From Sipunculus nudus (Eukaryota; Annelida; Sipuncula; Golfingiida; Sipunculidae): 64,000 nt of DNA. The notes beneath the pieces were generated by a model. It made no database searches. It had not been told where the DNA came from and saw only the letters and a program-made list of their open reading frames with translations. Shown piece by piece: positions 39,040-50,272 of the stretch (position 1 is the stretch's first letter; each line of letters opens with the position of its first letter). The position numbers and the translations under genes were made by a program. The stretch covers positions 40,660,527-40,724,526 of the forward strand of contig CM049308.1 of the NCBI GenBank assembly GCA_026874595.1, in the 5' to 3' direction.

Positions 39040-39765
39040 CATGTATATTTATACATATATATAAATATGTATGTCTTCTATTCACCCCCCACCCCCCCAA
39101 TGAATATTACGCTTGGTCGCCAATGGTAGAATTTTCCATTGTGCGGTTTTTGGGCATCAATTATTGATTCATTTCAACAATATTTATTCATCTACGTCAT
39201 TCTATTGTATCATATGACTATGAGGTGTGAATAAAATTCAATCAATGAAAATTTCAATTTGCAGCGCATTGTGGTGACCAAAATTAACCTCCGGATGGAA
39301 TTCCCTCTGAATAGCTAAATTGAGTCCGGATAGCCTGAACATGGTAGCACTCTACTATACAACATTTGCTATAGAACGTTATACAAAAGCTAGCGGGCAG
39401 CACCACGCGGGCATATCTGTCATCTGCTTGGTACCCAAGGCAAATCGCGCTTTCGGGGTCACTTATTCGACGTTATTTCACATTCCCTCTTTTTATTCAG
39501 GTAATTTGAAGTAAGTATACCAATGCTTGTGTTTTCATGACTTAATTGTAAAACTAGTGGAAACTATTGTAAATGTACTAAAGCAAATCTTTGCAAGTTG
39601 GGCCAGAAGGCTACTGGTTCGGGCTATATATTTAAAACTGTTTTCATCATGTTAATATTGGTGCGTGAAGAATACTTTGTGTACGTATTATATTCCTTTA
39701 TACTTCTTAAAATATCTTTTATATCATATATGTGTATATGCGTGAAAAATCGCTCATATGAGATT

Positions 39766-40022
39766 GTAATGGAGTGTTTCCATGTGTCCGTCAGTGTATA
39801 TGCGATTTTCACGCATAGGGTCTGCGTGAACTGAGCGAGTTGGAGTAAAAAATGACGTTAATTCACCATCTTTTTGTGGAAGGCCTGCTCGATCCACTGT
39901 ACAAATATGTCTGCCAGTTCACGCATATACGTATATAAGCGCACATGGAAACATACCGATAGCCTACCTAATTTTTTACGCATATACGCAAATACGCGCA
40001 CGTGGAAACACGCCTTAATGGT
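39766..40022. mobile_element. Small MITE-like element with imperfect inverted termini
   Basis: The left end TAATGGAGTGTTTCCATGTG and the right end (reverse complement) TTAAGGCGTGTTTCCACGTG are imperfect inverted repeats about 255 bp apart, with possible TA flanks. Internal copies of GCATATACG occur in both orientations. No coding capacity. Confidence 0.5.
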
Positions 40023-40439
40023 ACGGCGCAGGCCTATTATCCTTGTACCAGGCAGTCGGTATGCATTTTTTGGTTTCAATCCTGACTAATTTAATAAAAT
40101 TATAACGGTTTTATCAACAAGATAATGAGTTTTAATATTAGAGTCCGAGTCAATCGGGCCACAAGTATAGTTGGGAGAGTGACAATTAGTCGTATGAGCA
40201 CTTCAATACCTCACTGGGAGCCTCGCTGACACGACGGACTGAGAGCCAGAATTTTGTTACATTTTGTTTAAACGGGTCCACTTTGAAGAGTGACGCGCTG
40301 GCACGGGGTAATAGTGATACCTGTTGACACGGATTACAAGGGCATTGGGTGGTGTGTATTTTGTGGCTTATATTGTAGAAACTCTCACTTTATGGCTATC
40401 GGACTCAATATACGGCAGGGCCAGATAATAATGAGTCCG

Positions 40440-40860
40440 ATTAAATCGGGCCAGTGGAATGTGTGTTGAGAGATTTCATATATGTACTGGCACGGCAACA
40501 TGCATATTTTCTATGTCTTATTTCTTTAATCAATACCGATTTTATTCCGCATGCCGGACCCGCATCCCGTACATAAAGGATCTGATGAGCTAAAGCTACG
40601 AATTTATATGCACGGCGTATGGATCGGCAAGCGGAATGCGGATACAAATCGATATGGACTAAAGAAGTAAAGTGAGATTCTACATGCGCAGTTTCGGCAT
40701 GTAGAATGCGTATTCAGCAGAAAGAATCGTGACATGTGGTGATTAATTTTGCTCGTTCCACATTGTATCCCGGAGAGACACAGAAATATGCATGTTGCCG
40801 TGCCGGTACATTGGAAATCTCTCAACACGCATTCCGCATTCCGAGCATATGAAATCTCAG
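40440..40860. repeat. Foldback repeat
   Basis: A left arm (about 40450-40520, with TTGAGAGATTTC and CGGCAACATGCATATTT) recurs inverted at about 40780-40850. The arms are about 70 bp with few mismatches around a ~260-bp loop rich in GCATTCCGC-type motifs. Confidence 0.6.
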
Positions 40861-41604
40861 CTTTAGAGACGTCACGACCCAAGTGTTGAGCCATTTAAAT
40901 GCCAGCCGGGTCGTGTAATCACGGCCACATTACGGCTTGAGATCGACGCTTGTATATAAGCCGTGTATAAGGTGTACGGCGTCTATCACAGTTGCAGTTT
41001 CCTGCGTTATGAACATAACAATACATTTACATTTACATTTGCTTTATACTGTGCGGATTCTTTTCCGTGATCTCCTTTCCACGCGCAAAAAAAAAATATG
41101 CCGGGAGAATCGATCATGAGAAAGGGGCTTACCATCAAAGTATGCATTAACAATTATTTTCTGAAACGTGAATATATTAATCCCCCAGTTTTCAAAAAGA
41201 AGAAGACTCCAAAGGCGTGATTATCGAACCATATTAGTTATACTGGAGATCACCAGATGGCAATAGTATACAAGAACTGATGCCTGTGCTAGGTCAGAAA
41301 ATGGTTATACATGTACGGCAGGTGTATATAGATACTGCTGTTTAGAACACTATATAATCCGTCAACACCATGGAGAAACTAAACAAGACATTGTTTACAT
41401 GATACAATTGCCTCTCGTGCAATACACCAAACGTCATATTTATAAGTATTTGTGTAATTACTGTGTAGAGCAGGAAAAGGAAACTAAAAGGGACTAATTA
41501 CCTCTCATTACTAGCACTTCGAAACATTAATGAATTTTCCTGGTCCGCATCTTGTGAATAAATGAAACAAACTGCAAGTCCTGTTATACCGATAAAGGCA
41601 TTCA

Positions 41605-41609
<5 letters not shown>

Positions 41610-41674
<65 letters not shown>

Positions 41675-41692
41675 TAGTTAGTTAGTTAGTTT
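41610..41692. repeat. (TA)n followed by (GTTA)n microsatellite
   Basis: About 60 bp of TA is followed directly by five GTTA units. Confidence 0.95.
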
Positions 41693-42340
41693 GCCGTGTC
41701 ACTTGACACATTGATATACGTTTGTTCATATATAATGAATCAGTATTCTCGGGTTGCGTGTATATCTTATGGGTTTATATAGAGACATCAATTAAAATAT
41801 CCCCTTCAGCCACTGTCCCATATACAGGTCTGTTAGAAGGATATAGGTTACAAAGTAGGATGTTTCAAACCACAAATGACCGGTCTCTTAATCCTTAAAA
41901 TTAAATATGGTATCATCATCCATCATATGCATGCAACCATATCAACTAATTCAGCGAGTTTGCTACCAAGATCCCACTATATATTGTTTGATCAGATTAT
42001 GCTGCGAACCTCGAATTAACCAGGTATTTTGTCGTGTAAATATACGTTTTTACAAAACCATCTAATATATCTTGTTCAGCCCTCATAATAACATGCCTAT
42101 GTTTACTTTACTTCCAGGAAAACCTATTAATTTTATAATAATATACCCGGCTGCAGTCAAAATAAAAGTCACAACAAATTCTCATAGTAACAGTAAATTG
42201 TTTTACTACTTCCTGATGACAAACTCCAAATACTCTGTGTGGCGACCCCAGCTTATCAGCTAACATATGTGCTGATTGGCTGCACAATCCATTCCTGTCG
42301 GGTAGCTAACTGCATGTGCCTGTTTTTCCTGGCCAACAGG

Positions 42341-43882
42341 ATGGCTCTTGCTTATATTGCTCTGGTTCAGCTGTCTCTACAAATGACGATCTTAATAAAT
42401 GGAGGACTCGGATGTAATAAAGAATGTTTGATATGTGCGGATGACTGGAACCACCGCCTCCAAAAAGAAAATGTTCCTGTCATGTCATCCACAAAAATAT
42501 TAAAACTGGATAATTGCCAGATCATCGGAATTGACTTACAACTGGCCTCTGTTATTCCCAGAATTCAACGTTTGTACATGTCGGGGAACAACATAACCAC
42601 AATTCGAACCAACTTATTTTTGGGTTTAAAGGAGCTGACATTCTTGTCCATGAACCACGGCGGAATATCAAAAATAGAACCACAAGGTCTGTATGGCGTA
42701 CCAAATCTCTCGGTGCTCAGTCTCACTAACAATGAATTAAAACTTTTGCAAGCAGTAATGTTCGATGGGTTGCTCAGTTTGCAGTATTTGGATCTCCGTT
42801 TCAACAAAATAACAGTCCTGAACTCAAATGCCATGGCACCAATAAGATCGCTTAGAACATTAAGGCTCGGACACAACTTACTGGTTACAGTTACTGCTTC
42901 CGGTGACTGGCCTTCAAATCTAGGGTGGCTGGACTTGAGCCAGAATTCGCTGATTTTCTATCCTGATCTGGGAAAATGTACATTTTACATCACACTGGAA
43001 GGAAATCCAGTTCACTGTAGCTGCAAACGGGTTAATACTACTATCCCTAGCAGAAAGTGTCCGATATTTTTCAACTGCGAAACAGGTTTACTGAATGGTT
43101 TTAATGAAAGTTTACTTGAGTATTATGTGGACACAGGTAGCAGTATGCGTAATATCAGAATGGGAAATCCGCAAGTAAACTACCAAGCAATACACGAGAC
43201 CTTCATGACAGCTCCTCATTGCCGTAAACCAGAAATAATAAATTTTCACTTTTTTAAAGATATCATTTTAACATGTTCTGCGCACGGTGATCCAGTACCA
43301 AGTGTTACTATAATGGGAACAAATGGCCAAACTTCACGTAGAGAACCATTGCAAGATACTGGAGAAATTACGGTTTCAATGGTTGCGACATATAAGAATA
43401 TCAACTATACTTGCACAGCTGAAAATATCATCGGTGTCGATGCGGAATACCTAGATGTCCGTAACAATGTAAGTTTTACGCATTCTGCTATCAACGAAAA
43501 TATTAAAATCACCGATGAAATGCCAAACACGAAACCACCGACAACCGATTCTGCAAACTTACCCCTATCCATTGCAGGGTACAGTGCTATTATAGCTGTG
43601 AGTACTGTTGTATTAACAGTCCTTGCCACGAAATGTCGTTCTCGAAGGAACCGCTTTGTTTCGGAGCAAACACAACCGCCTGTGGCAATGAAAGAAATAG
43701 GGTCTGGTTTACCTTCTGATTGTATTCCAGAGGAAGATCATATATACCAGGAACTCCAAGCTGCGCAAAATGCTTCTGACAAAGAAGATGAATCTAAACC
43801 TGACACCACGGACCAGTCCTGTGTCTGTTTCAGGATCCAGAAAGGTACTGAAGATAATGAGGATTACTTGACACCTATTTAA
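42341..43882 (+). CDS. LRR and Ig-domain single-pass transmembrane receptor
   Basis: The frame is open from 42239, but I place the start at ATG 42341. It begins a typical signal peptide (MALAYIALVQLSLQM), and the sequence just before it, CTGTTTTTCCTGGCCAACAG, looks like a splice acceptor, so a 5' UTR exon probably lies upstream. The 513-residue product has about seven leucine-rich repeats (for example LQYLDLRFNKITVL, LGWLDLSQNSL). These are followed by a Cys-containing LRR C-terminal cap (LEGNPVHCSCK), one Ig-like domain (LTCSAHGDPVPS to YTCTAEN), a Thr/Pro-rich stem, a membrane helix at about residues 407-431, a basic stop-transfer and an acidic tail of about 80 residues. The tail has tyrosine motifs IYQEL and DYLTPI. 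The layout is that of LRR-Ig adhesion or immune receptors; ligand unknown. Single coding exon. Confidence 0.88.
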   Translation: MALAYIALVQLSLQMTILINGGLGCNKECLICADDWNHRLQKENVPVMSSTKILKLDNCQIIGIDLQLASVIPRIQRLYMSGNNITTIRTNLFLGLKELTFLSMNHGGISKIEPQGLYGVPNLSVLSLTNNELKLLQAVMFDGLLSLQYLDLRFNKITVLNSNAMAPIRSLRTLRLGHNLLVTVTASGDWPSNLGWLDLSQNSLIFYPDLGKCTFYITLEGNPVHCSCKRVNTTIPSRKCPIFFNCETGLLNGFNESLLEYYVDTGSSMRNIRMGNPQVNYQAIHETFMTAPHCRKPEIINFHFFKDIILTCSAHGDPVPSVTIMGTNGQTSRREPLQDTGEITVSMVATYKNINYTCTAENIIGVDAEYLDVRNNVSFTHSAINENIKITDEMPNTKPPTTDSANLPLSIAGYSAIIAVSTVVLTVLATKCRSRRNRFVSEQTQPPVAMKEIGSGLPSDCIPEEDHIYQELQAAQNASDKEDESKPDTTDQSCVCFRIQKGTEDNEDYLTPI

Positions 43883-44125
43883 CCCATTGCTGGCTATATA
43901 TTTATAAAGGAACGGTCAGATATTTGTACCTAAAGACAATTTTAACCTGATTAACATTAATTCTTCCTTAAATTTATCTGTATTTAGGATAGATATTTGA
44001 TTTTCATTTGCAGGTTTTCATATAATTGTATCTGTATAGACATTTCACTATTTTGGGGCATGTTTTAATATGTGCAGGCTTTCCGTATATAGGCATACTA
44101 TCTCTTTTGCTTGGTGAGAAGAACA

Positions 44126-44136
44126 AATAAAATAAA
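44126..44136 (+). promoter_or_regulatory. Poly(A) signal of the LRR-Ig gene
   Basis: Two overlapping AATAAA hexamers lie 244 bp after the stop codon. They are only about 20-30 bp from the minus-strand poly(A) signal of the neighbouring lectin gene. Confidence 0.65.
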
Positions 44137-44157
44137 ACATATTAAGTTTACTGGTCG

Positions 44158-44163
44158 TTTATT
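44158..44163 (-). promoter_or_regulatory. Poly(A) signal of the minus-strand double-CTLD gene
   Basis: Minus-strand AATAAA lies about 40 bp past the stop codon at 44204-44206. The two convergent genes therefore probably share or overlap their 3' ends. Confidence 0.55.
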
Positions 44164-44203
44164 AAAAGGGTTAATTGTTACACATGATTGAGAAAATCGA
44201 GGT

Positions 44204-47200
44204 CTATGGGTCGACGATACTAATACTTGCAGGTGAAGTGCCAGTGCCTGTCGTCTGAAAAGAAAGGCAATAACAATTTAAACAGTGACATGGTTTTTGT
44301 CCATGTACCTTCAGCATAATTATAACTTTAAACATGCAAAACAATGTAAATGTTATGTAAAATTTCGAGAGGACATAAAATGTTGGCCCAACTCTCTTCA
44401 AGCTCACAAAATTCATCATAATTCATCAAAATTGGTAACAAACTGTTTATAACATGCAGCTATGAATAATATTTCTTTCTGTTGTTTTTAAATTCACCTA
44501 CCAATTTTAAAAGCTGTTCTTTCTTGGCAAAATCCTTATATTTTTTCTGAAATATATACAAATTATCTTTGTTTATATAATGACATTCTTTATGTAAACA
44601 GAATCAATACACTAGATATATAGCATGTTATAGAACACCTGCTTTTTTAACATTAGCGTCATGTATTTCACTAGTATAGTTGTATCATTCTCTGTTTATA
44701 ACTTATTTTCATCTGTTTACATACTATAACAAAGCACTTACACTTAAGCCTGGATACATATGCATGTGGGGATGATTGCCCTCTGTTTGTTTTGAGGCAG
44801 CTGAGATTGGTACCATCTCTTCGTAGAAGTCATTTGTATGAGATCGCGCCTTAAAATGCTAGAAATGTCGAGAAACTATACAGAATTCATAACTTCATAA
44901 AATAATGTCATGTAATAAAACTGATTATCGTTGCACATTCAAAAAAGAAACTCGGTTGTCACACTTCCGCTACATTTGATGCGCATGTTATTAGATTTCT
45001 GCATTTGTACCAAAACTGGCATCAGGGGAAAAAATAATACAATCTCTTATCCAGTATATCAAGATTTATGTTTATTTCGGAGGCATGTAAATTAGTGAGT
45101 TTCGTTACCGCTGAACTCCGTCTTGGTTTATCATTATAATTGTATAAATTACACACATATAAGCAGGTTGCGAGAATAACCATACCGTATTGGCATGCCA
45201 CTTGCTCATGAGAAATAAAGCAATAATCATAGTGGAAATGATGCAAAAAGCGCACACCACGGGAGCGATGATTGTGGCATTTACGCTGCCGCGGTCTGAA
45301 AAGTATAAGAAAGACAATCGAAGTGTTCTTTAATAGATTAACATCTATATGAAATTTCCATGAGAAAATTACAATTGCTGTTAAAATTTACTTACGTTAA
45401 GCATGTTGTTAAACATTTAAAATATCGGACTTAAGATAGGTACATAATTTGCTACGTAATCTCTCAAGCGGACATTGAGCTGAACAAGCGTATCTTCTTT
45501 AGAAATGTTTATCGCAGGATTTGTACAGGAAACTTTTTATGTACAGATTAATACCTTTATCGTTTACTTGAGATTCAGCTGATGGCGATTTTACATCGTA
45601 GTCCGGTCCATCGGTTGGCTTTATTCTAAAATCTATTTAAAAACTGGCAATTTAAAAATTTCATATACAAGAATGCATGCAATAAAGCAATTCAATCATA
45701 TTGTTATAGAATTTTTTTAATAACGTTCTTAAAATTTAATTCCTGAAAATATACGGTATTTATTGGCTAAGATCCGATTGATGTGTATTTTTGTGTCACC
45801 ACGTTTATATAAAATATCATCATATGTCTATATTTCAATGATAATTTATTAGAGTTACGGACACTCGAATTAACAGTTCACGGTTCTTAAAAAAATCATT
45901 GTTTTTTAGATAATAAGAAATAATTAGTACATATGGCTTCAATTTCGGTCATATGACCTCACTGTCACTAAAAATGCATTTGGCTGTGATCACCTTTTTG
46001 ACACGTGTATTGGTACCTTCGGCTGCAAGAGACCGCTTTCCAGCCTTTAAAGGAACCGATTTTCTCCATGACAGCACAGTCTCCTTTCTCAGAAGGCTCT
46101 CCAATTTCCCAGTAATTCACAAGCTGTGCTGTATTGATGAAAAAAAAATATTTGAATGAAAAATCAAAGGGACAATATCTCTACAAACATAGAGCAGAAA
46201 TGTACGCTACACAGGAGAGTTAAAAATAGAGTGGACTGTCATGCGACAGTCACGATCTCCACCTACCCCTGATTCCATCCCCCCCCCCCCCCTTATTATC
46301 TCCGCTGTTGGATATTCCAACCGATCTTAATATTTACCCGTGTCTAAGATTTTGATCAGAACTCCATGGGGTTCAGAAAAAAAGAATTGAAATTTGATTG
46401 TCCCTTCTTCAAATTTCATGGATGAAGTGAAAAAGGCGCCGTCACATTTTCATAATTTGCATTAAAATTAAAAAAAAAAATTATTAAAAACTTTCACAGA
46501 TGAGCTGAACATGGTAATGTGCAATTGTTCGTAATTTGCACATTATCAGAAAACTGTTAAAAATATGGCTACCAAACCTGCCACTACACTCCTACATTTG
46601 GAATAGCACATGTCTGTTAAAGTTGCATTTTTCTAAGTGTAATTATTATATATGGAAACGCATCTCATCTGAAAAGTGTGCTGAGTAACCTATCGTAATT
46701 TTCGCATGAGTGAATACAAAAATTTTGGCATATAAATGGGCGCAAATAGGTTTTATCAAGACATTTACACCCTTTTCATTGTAAATAATATAGAAAATAA
46801 TCGACAATAACAACAATCGCAGTTTTTCAGCCCTGTGACCTTGAAAAAATACGTCAAGGTCACTGAAACTGGTTCAAAGTTATTAAACCATAGTAATTAC
46901 ATCCTGGATGAGAGTCAACAAAATTGGATAAAAAATGGCAGAATAATAATAATAATAATAATAAGGATGACTTTAAAAATAAATATCGCAACTTATAGAT
47001 AGGTGGAGATAATTACAAGTTGCATTGTCTCAAAGTTAATATGTAGCCTGAAATATTTAAAGTGAATTATACAGGTGCCGGATAGTATCCATAAATGAAA
47101 CACAGATGATGAAGAAGAAGTGTACGCTAAACCTGGAAATCACTTTGTCAAAAGTAATTTTCCAAAGTTTCCGTACCTGAAGTATCATCATCATAGGTCC

Positions 47201-48289
47201 ACTCTTGTTTACTCAAACCCACCCATGCTTCTTTACAGTATGAACTTGGCCAGTTATTTGACAACACTCGCACAGTATCTTGGTCGTATCTTTCTGGCAG
47301 TACCGCTAGATGTCCCCACTGGATGGTGCAATATACTTTAGCTGCCTCCCAAGAGAGGCTAATGCATGACATTGCATAGCAACGTCCTAGAATATTCATG
47401 CACCGAGGAGGCTCACATTCATGGCAATCTGAAAGTTTTTCAAAGTGTCATAGATATATCCCAGGAGAAGGTGAAACTGAAACACTATGTATCAGGTGGT
47501 CGGATTAATGCTCAGAGAATATCAATGGGAATTTTTCAAAACTCCAATGAAAACTGAAATATGTGGCATTTGAGGAAAACATTCACGAACCATGAGTTAA
47601 TAATTCTGAGTCAAATCCGTTTATGTACAGTAAATATGCAAATCATGCAAATGATCCATGAGGAGTTACTTTTTGGTATATCGTATTGATAAAAACTGTA
47701 ATGAAATAATTATTCTTCATGCACATCACGTTTTATAAAAAAAAAAAAGGTACGCAAATACGAATAGAGCTGGGGTATTTTTATATAATATAATTAATAT
47801 AACTGATTTATATTAAACACATTTACAATTTTAAAGTATTTGCTTTGTTTCGAGATAATATACATCAACTCCGAAGGAAGTGTTTGACTACATTATTGTG
47901 TTTATATGGGTTAATGCATTACGAGTGGTTATGAAAGTTACTGATAAAAATCGCAAATAAATTACCTGGGACACTGCACAACACGCCCCGGCCTGTGGAA
48001 CACTTTCCTGTTTCTATTTGTTTTGCAGAAGTATTCAGATAACCACAATGAAACGATTCATTTGTTCGCTTATTCATGATCCATTTTGCTGTAAATAGTC
48101 ATGGAGTTTAATCAAATGATATTCAAGGTCAGTTTACCAAATGGCATGGTGCTTTCGGTTAAGAACATTCTGCGTATTATCATCTAGAGAGGGAGCAATG
48201 AAGAGAGAGATCTAACTTGGAAGCAGGACCAGGACTCGAATCTGATATAAAGCTCATTGCATAAGAATTATGATGAAATCCCGTATATG

Positions 48290-48320
<31 letters not shown>

Positions 48321-49765
48321 ATACTAACGACAAAAAAATAAAACAGGTATATCACGTATAAGTAAGTTATGTCCAATAAATTTATTTATTTATATCCACA
48401 CAATATAATATTATTATAAATAGAAAATTCTTGCAAAATTAGGGAGTAACTCACAAGGCTTTGAACAGTCTAACCATCTTAATTCGTCGTAATTTCTTCT
48501 TTTCAAACCAAGCCAAATAGTATATATTTTAGTCATATCCATGGATTTTCCAATTTCTTGATAGTCAGAATCCTGTATTATGATCGGGAGCTGCAGACCC
48601 CTTTTCCTGCACACCGCGTCAGCTTGCTTCCAAGATGTACATGAACGGTTGGTCACATCTGAAGCTGTAGGAGCTGAAACGGAGGGTCACACTGACAAAT
48701 TTAAATTCCTGTTGCGGATGAATTTACCCAGTATAATCCATATCAGATTTCACCAATTACAATTTAGTAACCGTCCTGATGTGTTTATGTGTGGGAGTTC
48801 TTTACACATGCATACTTATATTATACATTGGAGCTTAACGACTACATTTTATTTACCTTAATTCAACATTTATGTTCGGCAGGCTTCACAAACCTTTCCT
48901 TTGTCAATTTCTTAAGCATATATAGCTGATATGAATACTAAACATTCTTGTGGAGGCCTTCAGCTCCACTTTTGTTAGTGGGCATAGTTACAGGGGCGCA
49001 ATCCAGTCACCCCCAATCCCCCCCCCCCCCGGCCCTGTCCTCACACACTCACACACACAGGCCCTTGTAGCGGGGTATTCCATGTTTAACAAATCTCCCA
49101 CCGTACCCATTCCCATTTTCTCAATATAGAGTAATATTAATAATGTCATCAGCGATGGATCCAGACAAAATTTCTGTGGAGCCATGTATTTTCAAGCCCC
49201 CTCCCCCTTTGCGGTTTGGAAAATTTTGTGTAATTTTAATTAAAAATATAAGCAATATTAAAGCAATATGGATATAAAATAAGGGAATACATTTTTTCCT
49301 TCAGAAATCTTCAAGAAGTAAAAACCCTGCCCTTAAAATTCTAATCTATTAAACCTAAATTTTATCAATATGAGCATTTATTGGCTGGGTAAACCATAAT
49401 GGCGTAGTAACGGATGGGTAATGTTATAATATCAGTCATTTTTTGTATTTTATACATATCTAAATGACAGGATTTAATCGATATTTGAGGAATATTGCAA
49501 CACTGTGTCACATTTATGTTTATACATTATTGATTGCAATTAGAGCCTATTTTTATTCACAAAATGAAATTTATTTTATTTGCAAAATGTGTGTGTGAGG
49601 GTTGTGACATAACATGGTATGTCCCCCCATTCCCACCCCTGACCCCCAACTAAATTCCGCCCATGGGTAATCGGATTCACCAGTTCACCTGACACGCTGA
49701 GCAATAATAAAAGGGAACTCACCACAGTTAAAGAAGAGAAGAACGGACAGTATCGTTAAACCCAT
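44204..49765 (-). CDS. Double C-type-lectin-domain transmembrane protein (10 exons)
   Basis: Coding exons (minus, 5' to 3'): 49723-49765, 48455-48673, 47966-48088, 47177-47428, 45994-46128, 45555-45632, 45186-45295, 44742-44849, 44502-44546, 44204-44254. All are GT-AG and all phases join, giving 387 aa. Exon 1 is a signal peptide (MGLTILSVLLFFNC). Exons 2-3 form CTLD1 (SWKQADAVCRKRGLQLP, TIWLGLKRR, ending CSTGRGVLCSVP). Exons 4-5 form CTLD2 (SWEAAKVYCTIQWGHLAVLP, AWVGLSKQEWTYDD, NYWEIGEPSEKGDCAVM, YTCQK). Exon 6 is a stem. Exon 7 is a membrane helix (about residues 289-312, APVVCAFCIISTMIIALFL). Exons 8-10 are a ~75-residue tail with DFYEEMVP. CTLD2 has the EPS variant of the calcium/sugar-binding triplet. 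It is head-to-head with, and paralogous to, the gene at 50273, but has no NACHT part. Confidence 0.88.
46942..46964. repeat. (AAT)n microsatellite
   Basis: A short trinucleotide run within an intron of the minus-strand CTLD gene. Confidence 0.9.
48283..48325. repeat. (TATATG)n/(TA)n microsatellite
   Basis: Three GTATAT-type units run into a TA run, in an intron of the minus-strand CTLD gene. Confidence 0.9.
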
Positions 49766-50272
49766 TTTCAGTTAACATTTTGATCCCTTACGCCCTCCAT
49801 ACTGCCATTCCTGTGAGACAACGAACAAAATCTTTACACGCGGGCTTTGATACGCTTCGCTCTATAAGGACTTTGTTACACTGACCCAGTTACATGCAAA
49901 TACATGATCATATATATTAAATGGATAGACTCAGGTATACATTTAACCTGCAGTTGGTCGCCTGAAGTCAGTGGCGAAAAGTTTTCTATTTTAGAAAAAA
50001 ATCTGGGTAGATGATATTTCCAAAGCACGAATACTTGAACACTGTATTCATTTTATATACTTTTCTCAGATGTTGTCTTTCAGCAAAAGGTAAGCCTTTG
50101 ACATGCGTGACATTCATTATACAGGGTGATTATTGTAGCTAAGAATGATTTTATCACACGTCATGCTATTATTTATAAAATATAATAAAAGATAGTACAT
50201 TATAACATGGATTTAGGAAATGTGCCTATTTATATTTGTCTAACTGTCTTGTTGTGTGCTTATTTTTTACAG
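49766..50272. promoter_or_regulatory. Divergent promoter region between the two CTLD genes
   Basis: About 507 bp separate the minus-strand start codon (49765) from the first recognised plus-strand exon (50273). A plus-strand TATAAG lies at 49863, and a good donor (AAAAG|GTAAGC) at about 50089 could end a 5' exon of the plus gene. An ATG at 50207 opens a hydrophobic, signal-peptide-like frame (MDLGNVPIYICLTVLLCAYF) that is one base out of register with the CTLD frame. Promoter assignment is by position. Confidence 0.45.

Larger units (their letters stand above)
38461..42240. other. Intergenic region between SCCPDH and the LRR-Ig gene
   Basis: I see no gene. The stretch holds two TA microsatellites and two small inverted-repeat elements (listed separately). 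The remainder is unrecognised, apart from a GC-richer part around 39240-41000. Confidence 0.5.

Noticed and set aside
38926-39167. Open frames of alternating Tyr-Ile (YIYIYI)
   Set aside because: Translation of the (TA)n microsatellite; the same applies to the frames over 54432-54490.
42239-42340. Upstream 34 codons of the LRR-Ig reading frame as an N-terminal extension
   Set aside because: The next Met begins a typical signal peptide and is preceded by a splice-acceptor-like sequence, so the extension is probably intron.
50236-50272. TTG-initiated start for the CTLD-NACHT protein
   Set aside because: Non-ATG start with no support; the sequence is better read as an intron acceptor or an out-of-frame signal peptide.
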